DNA of 19,176 nucleotides, from contig DDPE01000076.1 in the NCBI GenBank assembly GCA_002342035.1, positions 1-19,176 of the forward strand, written 5' to 3'. The translations under genes and the position numbers were made by a program. The DNA comes from Asticcacaulis sp. UBA2476 (GTDB lineage Bacteria; Pseudomonadota; Alphaproteobacteria; Caulobacterales; Caulobacteraceae). The notes beneath the pieces were generated by a model. That model saw nothing but the letters and a program-made list of their open reading frames with translations. It made no database searches and was not told the DNA's origin. Positions 6,889-13,972 of this stretch are shown one piece after another (the stretch's first letter is position 1; every line of letters begins with the position of its first letter).

Positions 6889-7515
6889 TTATCCCAAGAT
6901 CGCGTTAATCAGGTGCGGCGGTAAGTCACCCGTAGTTGCCATATGGTGTATCCGCAACGCGCACACAACCGTCTGGGAGTCCCTGACCTGCCCGCTTATA
7001 ACAGCCTTTAACAGGTCTTTGAAGGGGACGCGCCTGATTTCAAGGCTTTCGGTCTCATCCAACGCGCCTTTTGTGGGCGAAAGGCCGGTCGCCAGATAGC
7101 CAGTCGCCACTTCGTCGGTAATGGAGTTGGACACATCCATCTGGATGATTTCGCGCCAGTGTTCGGCCTTTAATCCGGCCTCTTCGGCCAGCTCGCGTTT
7201 GGCCCCTTCCAGCGGGTCTTCGCCGTCCGGCACCCCGCCTTCGGGCAGTTCCCAGCTATAGGTATTGAGCGCAAACCGTTGCTGGCCCACGATCACGACC
7301 GTAGCATCGTCAAACAAAGGCACCACTGCCACCGCCCGGTTTTTAAATCGGGTTATACCGTAATGGGCCGGATTGCCTGTGGGGGCGATGACATCATAGC
7401 TTTCAACCCGCATCCACGGATTTTCAAATTCGATCTTTTGCGTCAGGATTTGCCAGTCGGGACGCGCCGCAGCAGCTTCAAGACTATCCCACGGCGGCAG
7501 GTTACTATTTTTCAT
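6889..7515 (-). CDS. NUDIX hydrolase, ADP-ribose pyrophosphatase type
   Basis: About 208 residues with a perfect NUDIX box, G-x5-E-x7-R-E-x2-E-E-x-G-L, read as GGVPDGEDPLEGAKRELAEE and AGL. This binds Mg2+ and hydrolyses nucleoside diphosphates linked to another group. The preceding region (WMRVESYDVIAPTG, AVAVVPLFDDATVVIVGQQR, SWELPEGG) fits the ADP-ribose or nucleoside-diphosphate-sugar pyrophosphatase branch, so removal of free ADP-ribose or sugar nucleotides is likely; the exact substrate is not shown. ATG at 7515 (MKNSNLPPW) is preferred over an in-frame TTG five codons earlier. It is the first gene of a leftward group with cysE. The 78-base region shared with the divergent nitroreductase is AT-rich (TATAAT at 7545) but no well-spaced -35 was found for either direction. 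Confidence 0.93.
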   Translation of the reverse strand: MKNSNLPPWDSLEAAAARPDWQILTQKIEFENPWMRVESYDVIAPTGNPAHYGITRFKNRAVAVVPLFDDATVVIVGQQRFALNTYSWELPEGGVPDGEDPLEGAKRELAEEAGLKAEHWREIIQMDVSNSITDEVATGYLATGLSPTKGALDETESLEIRRVPFKDLLKAVISGQVRDSQTVVCALRIHHMATTGDLPPHLINAILG

Positions 7516-7593
7516 GAGAAAGACTCGCAATTTTCGTGACGCGCTATAATATAGTTATGGTCGGTTACAATTTGATTTTAAAGAGACAATTCC

Positions 7594-8217
7594 ATGAGTT
7601 TACCTGATTTCGATTTAAGTCCCATAGAATTTGGCACGCCGTTGCCGCTCATGAAATCAAGGGAAACTCTGGAACTCCTGCTGCGTCGCAGGTCAGCCCC
7701 GGCCCCGACCCTGGGCTTACCCGCCCCATCAGAAGATGAGATCGAGCTTCTGATCAGCATCGGCCTGCGTGTGCCCGACCACGGCAAGATCGGGCCGTGG
7801 CGGATTGTACGCTTTACGCCCGAATCCAAAGGCCATCTGGTCGATAAATTAAAAGCCCTCGCAGATAGCCGCGGCGACCGGCAGGCGGCGGGTGCCTTGT
7901 TGAAACTGTCCACCCCGCCGGAAGCCCTGCTGGTGATTTCCTCCCCCATTCAGCCGCACAAAATTCCGTTGTGGGAGCAGCAACTGTCGGCCGCCGCCAT
8001 CTGCCAGAACCTCCTGATCGCGGCGGGCGCCTTGGGGTATGGGGCCAACTGGATCACCGACTGGTATTCTTATGATGCCGAGGCCAAAGACATCCTGGTC
8101 CTGAAGGACGGCGAAGAGGTGGCGGGCTTTATCTTCCTCGGCACCCCATCCGAGGCCCCGCTGGAGCGCGACCGCCCCAACTACGCCGAGCGCATCAGTT
8201 GGTGGGCAGGGTCTTAG
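7594..8217 (+). CDS. Nitroreductase family flavoprotein
   Basis: A 207-residue protein of the nitroreductase fold, small FMN enzymes that reduce nitro groups, quinones or other acceptors with NAD(P)H. Seen: the FMN phosphate-binding RRRSAP segment (about 31-36), LRVPDHGKIGPWR (58-70, the typical APSxxNxQPWR position of the family), QLSAAAICQNLLIAAGALGYG, and the C-terminal GFIFLGTPSE strand. The PDHGKIGPWR form matches the YdjA-like branch, whose physiological substrate is poorly known. No signal peptide. The ATG at 7594 is preceded by AAAGAGA at a usable distance. It diverges from the NUDIX–cysE group and ends inside a hairpin at 8206-8224; the small DUF6980 gene follows 36 bases later and may be read from the same transcript. 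Confidence 0.93.
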   Translation: MSLPDFDLSPIEFGTPLPLMKSRETLELLLRRRSAPAPTLGLPAPSEDEIELLISIGLRVPDHGKIGPWRIVRFTPESKGHLVDKLKALADSRGDRQAAGALLKLSTPPEALLVISSPIQPHKIPLWEQQLSAAAICQNLLIAAGALGYGANWITDWYSYDAEAKDILVLKDGEEVAGFIFLGTPSEAPLERDRPNYAERISWWAGS

Positions 8218-8224
8218 ACCCTGC
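8206..8224. repeat. Perfect hairpin spanning the nitroreductase stop codon
   Basis: GCAGGGTC, loop TTA, GACCCTGC: an 8-bp perfect stem whose loop and first right-arm base contain the TAG stop (8215-8217). No T-tract follows; it may attenuate read-through into the next gene or stabilise the mRNA end. Confidence 0.45.
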
Positions 8225-8253
8225 ACCCGGAAATCAAAGGTACAAACGAGCAC

Positions 8254-8478
8254 ATGACCAAATATTGCTGCGAGCGCATAGCTGACGATTTTGAGCAGGT
8301 TTGCGACCTTCATCCAAATCGCTATGAATGTCCCGACGCGCTTATGGCCGAGGTACGTGGAGGGTATGGGTTAATCGTGCATGACGGAGGTGGCAGCGTA
8401 ATCGAAATATCTTTTTGCCCTTGGTGTGGAACCAAGTTGCCTCCGATTGGCGACTTCAACCCTGACGACATCGACTAA
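8254..8478 (+). CDS. Small zinc-ribbon protein, DUF6980-like
   Basis: A 74-residue cytoplasmic protein beginning MTKYCCERIADDF and ending near FCPWCGTKLP. The paired Cys at 5-6 with the CPWC knuckle (around residues 56-59) would bind one zinc ion; further cysteines lie at CDLHPNRYEC. The middle part (GGYGLIVHDGGGSVIEISF) is a short beta-sheet. I recognise the layout as DUF6980, a family without known function; the assignment is by motif memory. The reading frame is supported by a usable ATG but the ribosome-binding site (AAAGG at 8237-8241) is somewhat far. It sits alone between nitroreductase and the convergent queF, and its codons look slightly less GC-biased than those of its neighbours, which could mean later acquisition; this is a visual impression. 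Confidence 0.75.
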   Translation: MTKYCCERIADDFEQVCDLHPNRYECPDALMAEVRGGYGLIVHDGGGSVIEISFCPWCGTKLPPIGDFNPDDID

Positions 8479-8513
8479 ATAGAGTTTGTAGGCACGGCTA
8501 AAAACTAACGGGT

Positions 8514-8532
8514 CAAGGGCCTGCGGCCCTTG
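8514..8532. terminator. Short hairpin between convergent DUF6980 and queF genes
   Basis: CAAGGGCC, loop TGC, GGCCCTTG: a perfect 8-bp stem directly touching the queF stop codon at 8533. There is little T-tract on either strand, so the terminator role is a guess from position. Confidence 0.45.
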
Positions 8533-8994
8533 TTAACCTCTGCCTCTGTAGCTCTGGACCCCCGTCTCCGGCACCCAGACGCCCTTGGGGGCTTCGGACG
8601 TTTGCCAGAAGACATCGATCGGGATGCCGCCGCGCGGATACCAATACCCGGCGATGCGCAGCCAACGCGGATCAAGCAGCTCTTTCAGGCGCTTGGCGAT
8701 ATAGATGGTGCAGTCTTCGTGGAAGCCACCGTGATTACGGAACGAGGTCAGAAACAGCTTGAGCGACTTTGATTCCACCAGCCACTCGCCCGGCACATAG
8801 TCGATGACAATATGCGCAAAGTCCGGCTGGCCCGTCACCGGACACAGGGATGTGAATTCCGGCGCGGTAAAGCGGGCGACATAATCGACATCGGGATGCG
8901 GATTGGGCACGCGCTCAAGCACGGCATCTTTCGGATCATCGACCGGACGGGCATCAGCGCCCAGTTGGGTAAGGTTGTCTGTGTAATGGCTCAT
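8533..8994 (-). CDS. queF: NADPH-dependent 7-cyano-7-deazaguanine reductase (preQ0 reductase)
   Basis: QueF reduces the nitrile of preQ0 to the amine preQ1, on the way to queuosine in tRNA wobble positions. The 153-residue size matches the short, single-domain (type I) form. Key residues are visible: Cys51 in TSLCPVTGQPD, which forms the thioimide with substrate; Asp58, the proton donor; the ESKSLKLF motif (74-81) that marks QueF against its GTP cyclohydrolase relatives; and His92-Glu93 in GGFHEDC for substrate binding. ATG at 8994 (MSHYTDN) is chosen; an in-frame TTG ten codons upstream is less likely. No other queuosine gene is in the window, and the 182-base region upstream shows no preQ1 riboswitch pattern. 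The gene is leftward and convergent with the DUF6980 gene. Confidence 0.96.
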   Translation of the reverse strand: MSHYTDNLTQLGADARPVDDPKDAVLERVPNPHPDVDYVARFTAPEFTSLCPVTGQPDFAHIVIDYVPGEWLVESKSLKLFLTSFRNHGGFHEDCTIYIAKRLKELLDPRWLRIAGYWYPRGGIPIDVFWQTSEAPKGVWVPETGVQSYRGRG

Positions 8995-9176
8995 GGTGTG
9001 CGTCTGTAATACCACAGCGGTCAAAAATGAAGCGAAATCACCACGCGATGACGCAGCGGCCTTAAGACCCTATCGCCTGCGGCGCGAAATTAACCCTTGC
9101 GAAACCCTAATTTAAACCTATTGAAACCCCTTTGGATTATTGTCCCTACACTGAATAAAGCGAAAGCTGTAACCTG

Positions 9177-10121
9177 ATGCCGCTGTCTGCCAGTCTGAAA
9201 AAAGGCCTGAGTTTCCCTGCCATAGCCGCACCGATGTTTCTGGTGTCGGGCCCTGAACTGGTCATTGCCACCTGTAAATCCGGCATGATCGGCACGTTTC
9301 CGGCGCTTAATCAACGCACCTCCGAAGCCTATGCGCAGTGGTTGACCGAGATCAAATCCGCACTGATGCCTGATGATGCCGCCTTTGGCGTCAACCTGAT
9401 CGTTCACAACACCAACACCCGCCTGATGGCTGATCTTCAGATCACGGTCGATCATAAGGTGCCGCTGGTCATCACCTCACTGGGGGCGGTCAAGGACGTG
9501 GTCGATGCCGTCCATTCATATGGCGGGGTGGTGTTTCACGATATCATCAATGCCCGCCACGCCAAGAAAGCGGCTGAGGCCGGGGTCGATGGCCTGATCC
9601 TGGTGGCCGCAGGCGCTGGTGGTCATGCTGGCAATCAGCATCCGTTCGCATTGATCAATGAGATCAAAAGCTTTTTCAGCGGCACTATCATCCTGTCGGG
9701 CGCTATCTCAACGGGCCGCGATGTCGCAGCCTCCCTGATGGCCGGGGCAGACCTGGCCTATATGGGCACGCGCTTTATCGCCACCACTGAGGCCCGCGCT
9801 GACGCCGCCTACAAAGACATGCTGGTCGATACGTCAGCCAAAGACATCACCTATACCGATGCCATTTCTGGCATCAATGCCAATTTTCTCACGCCGTCAC
9901 TGATCGCCAACGGGCTTGATCCGGCCGCCGCCAAAGACCCGCACCATACCATCGACATGGCCCACGAGCTCAACTCAGAGGCCAAGGCCTGGAAGACCGT
10001 CTGGTCCGCCGGTCAGGGGGTCGGCTCTATTCACGACATTCTGCCCGTGGCCGAACTGGTCGCGCGGTTGAAGGGGGAATTCACCACCGCCATAGCGGAT
10101 TTTAGTACGCGTACAATCTAA
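9177..10121 (+). CDS. Nitronate monooxygenase family FMN protein
   Basis: A 314-residue TIM-barrel flavoprotein of the nitronate monooxygenase (2-nitropropane dioxygenase) family, which oxidises alkyl nitronates with O2; many relatives have other or unknown substrates. Seen: the N-terminal PAIAAPMFLVSGPELV strand-loop that holds FMN, AFGVNLIVHNTN (69-80), the GAGGHAG motif with His150, LSGAISTGRDVAASLMAGAD, and the GTRF phosphate-binding segment (197-200). These occur in order and with normal spacing. Start ATG at 9177 has only a weak ribosome-binding site (GTAACCTG). The stop lies 10 bases before the torF start, so the two are probably one operon, although their functions (cytoplasmic enzyme, outer-membrane protein) are not obviously linked. 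The gene diverges from queF. Confidence 0.92.
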   Translation: MPLSASLKKGLSFPAIAAPMFLVSGPELVIATCKSGMIGTFPALNQRTSEAYAQWLTEIKSALMPDDAAFGVNLIVHNTNTRLMADLQITVDHKVPLVITSLGAVKDVVDAVHSYGGVVFHDIINARHAKKAAEAGVDGLILVAAGAGGHAGNQHPFALINEIKSFFSGTIILSGAISTGRDVAASLMAGADLAYMGTRFIATTEARADAAYKDMLVDTSAKDITYTDAISGINANFLTPSLIANGLDPAAAKDPHHTIDMAHELNSEAKAWKTVWSAGQGVGSIHDILPVAELVARLKGEFTTAIADFSTRTI

Positions 10122-10131
10122 GGGACAACCC

Positions 10132-10821
10132 ATGTGTAAAGCTTTACTTCTCCTCGCGGCCGCGTTTGGCCTTACGGCCACGGCGGCCAACGCCACCGAA
10201 GTCGGGCCATTCGACCTTGGCGGTGAAATCAAGGTCGGCAGCGAAGGTATCACCAAAGGCATATCCGAAACTGAAGGCAATGCTCAGGTCGTCGGTGCGG
10301 TGACCGCCACTTACAAGCCATTCTTTGCGGGCATACGCCTAAAGAACGTCAAGGGCTCGGATGGCACGGATGATCAAACCCAGTGGTTTGCCGGGGCCAA
10401 GGGCGACATCGCCGGCTTCAAGGCCAGCCTGCAATTGTTGTACAAGACCAACAACAATGCCCGTCCGGGTACGGACGATGACTTTTATGAGTGGCAGAGC
10501 GACATCAGCCGCACCTTCAATAAGTCGACAACAGTGAAATATACCGCGATCTATTCGCCGGATTCATCGGGTGCTACCGAAGACGCCTGGTGGCATGACT
10601 TAAGTGTGTCGCAAAAGCTGAACGCCAAATGGGCCGTGTCCGGCGGCGTTGGCATTCGCCGCCTCAGCCCTGAGCGCGACTACACCGGTTATAATCTGGG
10701 GGCGAACTATGCGGTGACCAAGGCAACCGGCCTTGATCTGCGCTACTATGACACCGACAAGCATGAATACGGTAAGCGCTTTGGCGATCGTCTGGTGCTG
10801 ACCCTGACGCAAAAGTTTTAG
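10132..10821 (+). CDS. TorF-family putative porin (TIGR02001-like)
   Basis: A 229-residue outer-membrane beta-barrel candidate. Residues 1-22 form a signal peptide (MCKALLLLAAAFGLTATAANA), giving a mature start at TEVGPF. The early block GGEIKVGSEGITKGISETEGNAQVVGAV has the GxSxTxGxPxxxG arrangement of the TorF/Gcw_chp family. Alternating hydrophobic strands follow, and the protein ends in Phe (LTLTQKF), the C-terminal signature recognised by the BAM machinery. Family members are described as putative porins; transported substrate is unknown. Cys2 in the signal peptide is not in a lipobox. It follows the nitronate monooxygenase gene by 10 bases, with GGGACAACC before the ATG, and is closed by a strong terminator. 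Confidence 0.88.
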   Translation: MCKALLLLAAAFGLTATAANATEVGPFDLGGEIKVGSEGITKGISETEGNAQVVGAVTATYKPFFAGIRLKNVKGSDGTDDQTQWFAGAKGDIAGFKASLQLLYKTNNNARPGTDDDFYEWQSDISRTFNKSTTVKYTAIYSPDSSGATEDAWWHDLSVSQKLNAKWAVSGGVGIRRLSPERDYTGYNLGANYAVTKATGLDLRYYDTDKHEYGKRFGDRLVLTLTQKF

Positions 10822-10841
10822 GCTTCAGGACTGTAAAACTG

Positions 10842-10872
10842 AAAAGGCGGTCAAATATGACCGCCTTTTTTT
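10842..10872. terminator. Bidirectional terminator between torF and tetR
   Basis: AAAAGGCGGTCA, loop AATA, TGACCGCCTTTT with further T bases: a 12-bp perfect stem with A-tract on one side and T-tract on the other. It serves torF on the plus strand and the TetR gene on the minus strand, whose stop codon is only two bases away. Confidence 0.9.
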
Positions 10873-10874
10873 AT

Positions 10875-11537
10875 TTATGCCGCGACAGATTTCAGGCCTG
10901 AAACCACCAGAGTAATCTGCTGTTTTAAGCGCTCAATCAGTTCATTGAGCCCCATATCACCGTGGAAGCCCCGGCGCAGGTTGGAAAAGCACAGGTCTTC
11001 CAGAATCTCAGAGGCACATTCGATCGGGCTGCCCGCCGGCAGTTCGTTGTGCTCACGCGCATAGCTGAGGCTGGCCAGCATGGTCTGACGCACCAGATCG
11101 CTGAGGCGGTCGATTTCATTAAACGCCGGATCGCGCCGCGCCCAGTTCATCACAAAGGCCGACAACACCAACTGCATGTCGGTGTGGGCGGCTTCATAGG
11201 TGCATTTCAGTTGCTTAAGCAGACGCTCGGTCAGCGGCAGGGTCGGATCATGGGCATCGATCATGCGTTCCAGCACCACGGCGGATTCGGCTTCGACGAC
11301 CTTGATAAAAATTTCGTTCTTGTCGCTGAAATTGGCAAACAGCGCGCCCGTGGACAGCCCGGCCTCCTTGGCGATATCGCGCAGAGTCGCCGCTTCGAAG
11401 CCGCGATCCTTGAACAAAGCCTTGGCCGAGGCCAGAATCTTTTGCCGGTTCAGTTCCTTGGATCTGGCTCTGGCACCTAACGGCACAGTTCTCTCCTCAC
11501 GCACCAACTTTTCTTTTAACTCATAGGCCTTGTACAT
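10875..11537 (-). CDS. TetR/AcrR family transcriptional regulator
   Basis: A 220-residue DNA-binding repressor-type protein. The TetR helix-turn-helix lies at about residues 30-77: NRQKILASAKALFKDRGFEA, TLRDIAKEAGLSTGALFANF and SDKNEIF, all in family consensus. The C-terminal ligand-binding half is helical and not specific enough to name an inducer. The first 25 residues, rich in Lys, Arg and Glu, precede the usual TetR start, so a later start cannot be excluded, but no better ATG with a ribosome-binding site was found. A promoter (11624-11652) and a 13-bp palindrome (11583-11595) upstream suggest autoregulation. The gene is convergent with torF and divergent from the HIG1–adenosyltransferase pair, either of which it might also control. 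Confidence 0.93.
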   Translation of the reverse strand: MYKAYELKEKLVREERTVPLGARARSKELNRQKILASAKALFKDRGFEAATLRDIAKEAGLSTGALFANFSDKNEIFIKVVEAESAVVLERMIDAHDPTLPLTERLLKQLKCTYEAAHTDMQLVLSAFVMNWARRDPAFNEIDRLSDLVRQTMLASLSYAREHNELPAGSPIECASEILEDLCFSNLRRGFHGDMGLNELIERLKQQITLVVSGLKSVAA

Positions 11538-11582
11538 ACGCTTACTCGCACTCAGATAATTCTTAAAAAATAAAGGCAGAGC

Positions 11583-11595
11583 TTACCCTAGGTAA
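11583..11595. promoter_or_regulatory. Candidate TetR operator palindrome
   Basis: TTACC-CTA-GGTAA is a perfect inverted repeat with a 3-base centre. It lies 46 bases before the tetR start codon and about 28 bases downstream of its -10 box, where a bound dimer would block transcription. Site length is short for TetR proteins, so a second element may take part. Confidence 0.45.
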
Positions 11596-11623
11596 ACCTG
11601 CCCTGAATTTCGCTCCCAGCCCT

Positions 11624-11652
11624 TATATAGGGATTAAAGAGGCTCTATCCAA
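11624..11652 (-). promoter_or_regulatory. Promoter of the tetR gene
   Basis: On the minus strand TTGGAT (complement of 11647-11652) and TATATA (complement of 11624-11629) are separated by exactly 17 bases, about 87 bases upstream of the tetR start codon. Confidence 0.6.
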
Positions 11653-11819
11653 TAGGCAAAAATCAGGCGGGCATCCGCATCACATATGATATACGTTTAG
11701 ACCCGGATTATCTGTCGCAAGTTATTCGCACCTGCAAACGATATAAACTAACATTTATGTCGAGTTCATGGCTTTACGCCTGAGAAGTGTGCACTTATGC
11801 ACAGAAAGACGTTTTATAA

Positions 11820-11854
11820 AACCGGATATGACCTGCAAGCGTATATTTCCGGTT
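11820..11854. repeat. Inverted repeat upstream of the HIG1 gene
   Basis: AACCGGA (11820-11826) and TCCGGTT (11848-11854) pair perfectly across 21 bases, ending 10 bases before the ATG. It could be an operator or a 5' leader hairpin; neither can be decided from sequence. Confidence 0.4.
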
Positions 11855-11864
11855 AAATGGATAT

Positions 11865-12074
11865 ATGATGAATACATTTCTTACCAATCTGGCACTGATC
11901 GCCATGCTGGGCGTACTCGTGGTTCTGGGGCTGGGCATTTTCAGCCTGGCCAAGGGCGGCACGTTCCGTGAGCGCTGGTCCAATAAGCTGATGCGTCTGC
12001 GCGTGCTGCTGCAAGCGGTGGCGATCGTGTTGCTGTGTGTATTACTGTGGTGGCGGACGACGCACAGTGGTTAA
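11865..12074 (+). CDS. Twin transmembrane helix small protein (HIG1 domain)
   Basis: A 69-residue inner-membrane protein with two hydrophobic helices: about residues 6-28 (TNLALIAMLGVLVVLGLGIFSLA) and 46-62 (LLQAVAIVLLCVLLWW), joined by a basic loop KGGTFRERWSNKLMRLR. This is the layout of the hypoxia-induced HIG1 domain, whose mitochondrial relatives (Rcf1/HIGD1) associate with cytochrome c oxidase; a respiratory-complex link in bacteria is an extrapolation. Start is either of two adjacent ATG codons (11865, 11868). Its stop overlaps the start of the adenosyltransferase gene by 8 bases, implying translational coupling. I recall the same neighbour order in other alphaproteobacteria. Confidence 0.85.
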   Translation: MMNTFLTNLALIAMLGVLVVLGLGIFSLAKGGTFRERWSNKLMRLRVLLQAVAIVLLCVLLWWRTTHSG

Positions 12075-12639
12075 ACTCAACAAGATTTATACCCGCACCG
12101 GCGATAGTGGCGACACGGGTCTGGCAGACGGGGCGCGCCGCCTGAAAAGCGATGCCCGCATCCGCGCCTTTGGCAGCATTGACGAAGCCAATTCGATGAT
12201 CGGCGTGGCACGGCTTTATGTCGCGGGGTTTGAAGGTTTCGATCCGCTTCTGGCGCAGGTTCAGAACGACCTGTTCGATCTGGGGGCCGATCTGGCGGTG
12301 CCCGAAGACGGCCAGCCGAAATCATGGACGCCGATCCGCATCAAGGCCGCTCAGGTCACTGCACTTGAGGCCGACATTGACCGCTATAACGCCGAACTGT
12401 CGCCGCTAAATTCGTTTATCCTGCCCGCTGGAAATCCTTTGAGTGCGCACCTGCATCTGGCGCGCACCATAGCCCGCCGTGCCGAAAGCGATCTGGTGGC
12501 GCTGATGCATACGCCGGATGAAGTCGTAAATCCCGAAGCGCTGAAATATTTCAACCGGCTGTCGGATCTGCTGTTCGTGCTGGCCCGCTACGCCAACAAT
12601 AAGGGCGCGGATGATGTCCTTTGGGTGCCGTCAACTTAA
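12067..12639 (+). CDS. pduO: PduO-type ATP:cob(I)alamin adenosyltransferase
   Basis: This enzyme transfers adenosyl from ATP to cob(I)alamin, making coenzyme B12 for enzymes such as methylmalonyl-CoA mutase. About 190 residues, helical-bundle family. The N-terminal ATP-binding TRTGDSGDTGLADG motif, FGSIDEANSMIG, and the C-terminal FNRLSDLLFVLARYAN helix are typical. The start is GTG at 12067 (MVKLNKIYTRTGD), matching the family N-terminus; it lies within the last codons of the HIG1 gene. The active-site helix reads ARTIARRAESDL: the family usually has RRAER, so the last arginine is replaced by serine (position of human MMAB Arg194), and the usual LPGG reads LPAG. Both could lower or alter activity. 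The stop touches the convergent neighbour with no gap. Confidence 0.93.
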   Translation: MVKLNKIYTRTGDSGDTGLADGARRLKSDARIRAFGSIDEANSMIGVARLYVAGFEGFDPLLAQVQNDLFDLGADLAVPEDGQPKSWTPIRIKAAQVTALEADIDRYNAELSPLNSFILPAGNPLSAHLHLARTIARRAESDLVALMHTPDEVVNPEALKYFNRLSDLLFVLARYANNKGADDVLWVPST

Positions 12640-12954
12640 TCAGGAAGCCGGTGCGTCTGCCTTAACGTCAGGGGCTTTCACTTCCGGTGCTTTAGCGCCC
12701 GGTGCCGTATTGGCAGTCGTCGGGGCCTGTTCGGTTGGCCAGTGAATCTCCCGGCCCTCACCCGCCGCTCTGCCGGTAATCGTCGGCAGATAGACTGGCG
12801 CGCGGCAGATACGGTACTGGTTCGACCACCAGGCCCCCGCCGCTTCGCATTTTTTGCGCGGCATCTCATACAAGGCCGTGTAGACCCATACACCGCCGGT
12901 GGCGAATACGAAAACGATCAGGGCGGCAATCTTGACGCGCATGATGAGGCTCAT
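12640..12954 (-). CDS. Small membrane-anchored protein of unknown function
   Basis: A 104-residue protein without a family I can name. Residues 1-28 (MSLIMRVKIAALIVFVFATG then GVWVYTAL) form an uncleaved N-terminal anchor, placing the rest in the periplasm. A small globular part holds two cysteines (KKCEAAGAWWSNQYRICRAP) that could form a disulfide. The C-terminal third is low-complexity, with KAPEVKAPDVKADAP repeats of Ala, Pro, Lys and acid residues, as in disordered linkers. ATG at 12954 follows GGGGAA at a good distance; a second ATG four codons later is possible. Its stop codon abuts that of the adenosyltransferase with no intervening base, so transcripts must overlap. The layout of coding (N-terminal basic-hydrophobic start, Cys pair) supports a real gene. 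Confidence 0.7.
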   Translation of the reverse strand: MSLIMRVKIAALIVFVFATGGVWVYTALYEMPRKKCEAAGAWWSNQYRICRAPVYLPTITGRAAGEGREIHWPTEQAPTTANTAPGAKAPEVKAPDVKADAPAS

Positions 12955-13224
12955 GAGGGGTTCCCCAATAAAACGGCGGTGCTAATAGCGTCAAAGCCGG
13001 TGCAAATTGACTTTAGGGCACTGCAAATTACTGTGAAATGCCCTGAATTTCCGGTTGTTATGCATCTCTTTGATTGACTTTGGCAAGCAGGCTCGTCACT
13101 TATCTCGGCCAAATCTTGAGGGTTTAGACTCTTAAGATACGTTTGAAACAATAAGCCTATTGCCGCTGCGGTATGTCAATTTTACGGCCACCGCAAAGGC
13201 TTCATGTCTTAAGGTGAGAGACTG

Positions 13225-13971
13225 ATGAAAATTCTGGTCCCCGTTAAGCGGGTCATAGATTACAACGTCAAGGTACGCGTCAAGGCCGATCAGACCGGCG
13301 TCGATCTGGCCAATGTCAAGATGTCGATGAACCCGTTTGACGAAATCGCCGTCGAAGAGGCTGTGCGCCTTAAAGAAGCGGGCATAGCCACCGAAATCGT
13401 CGCCGTATCTATTGGCGTCGCGCAGTGCGAAGCCATTCTGCGCACGGCTCTGGCTATGGGCGCCGATCGCGGCCTGTTGATCCAGACCGATCAGGATATC
13501 GAACCGCTTGGCATCGCTAAGTTGCTTAAGGCCGTGATTGCTGAGGAAAACCCGAACATCGTCCTGATGGGCAAGCAGGCCATTGACGGCGACAACAACG
13601 CCACCGGCCAGATGTTGTCGACACTGCTCGGCTGGCCGCAGGCGACCTTTGCCTCAAAGGTGGTCATCGACAGCGACGAGGCCAAAGTCACCCGCGAAGT
13701 GGACGGCGGCCTGCAAACCCTGGGCGTCAAGTTGCCCGCGGTTATCACCACCGATTTGCGCCTCAATGAGCCGCGCTACGCCTCCCTGCCCAACATCATG
13801 AAGGCCAAGAAAAAGCCGCTCGACACCAAGTCTGTGGCTGATTACGGCGTCGATGTCGCCCCGCGCCTTAAGGTGCTGAAAGTCACCGAACCGCCCAAGC
13901 GTTCGGCCGGCATCAAGGTCGCCGACGCCAATGCTCTGGTCGCCAATCTGAAAACCGCGGGAGTGCTGTAA
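13225..13971 (+). CDS. etfB: Electron transfer flavoprotein beta subunit
   Basis: EtfB, 248 residues, forms with EtfA a soluble FAD/AMP heterodimer that carries electrons from acyl-CoA and other flavin dehydrogenases to ETF:ubiquinone oxidoreductase. The N-terminal MKILVPVKRVIDYNVKVRVK, the NPFDEIAVEEAVRLKE segment, the AMP-binding MGKQAIDGDNNATGQ and the family signature around VDGGLQTLGVKLPAVITTDL and LNEPRYASLPNIMKAKKKPL are all present. The ATG at 13225 is preceded by AAGGTGAG. It is followed by etfA after a single base, so the two are co-translated. The 270-base region upstream carries TTGACT at 13007 and 13074 and an AGGGCA/TGCCCT inverted repeat (13015-13044), but no promoter with convincing spacing. 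Confidence 0.97.
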   Translation: MKILVPVKRVIDYNVKVRVKADQTGVDLANVKMSMNPFDEIAVEEAVRLKEAGIATEIVAVSIGVAQCEAILRTALAMGADRGLLIQTDQDIEPLGIAKLLKAVIAEENPNIVLMGKQAIDGDNNATGQMLSTLLGWPQATFASKVVIDSDEAKVTREVDGGLQTLGVKLPAVITTDLRLNEPRYASLPNIMKAKKKPLDTKSVADYGVDVAPRLKVLKVTEPPKRSAGIKVADANALVANLKTAGVL

Positions 13972-13972
13972 T

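Larger units (their letters stand above)
11538..11864. other. 327-base intergenic region between tetR and the HIG1 gene
   Basis: It holds the tetR promoter and leader palindrome on the left half and an inverted repeat near the HIG1 start on the right. AT-rich stretches at 11683-11697 and 11741-11750 (ATATAAACTA) may hold a rightward promoter, but no -35/-10 pair with good spacing was found. No convincing small gene was seen. Confidence 0.6.

Noticed and set aside
7545..7555. TATAAT box between the NUDIX and nitroreductase genes
   Set aside because: No -35 element with 16-18 base spacing was found on either strand, so a specific promoter is not annotated.
8995..9176. Possible preQ1 riboswitch upstream of queF
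   Set aside because: No recognisable preQ1 aptamer core was found in the leader on the queF strand; the gene can be controlled otherwise.
10962..11480. 172-codon forward open frame opposite tetR
   Set aside because: It is a shadow of the TetR frame, with no ribosome-binding site and no recognisable domain.
12951..13151. 66-codon reverse open frame before etfB
   Set aside because: It lacks a ribosome-binding site, overlaps the start of the anchored protein, and its product shows no family feature; the region looks like an ordinary promoter region.
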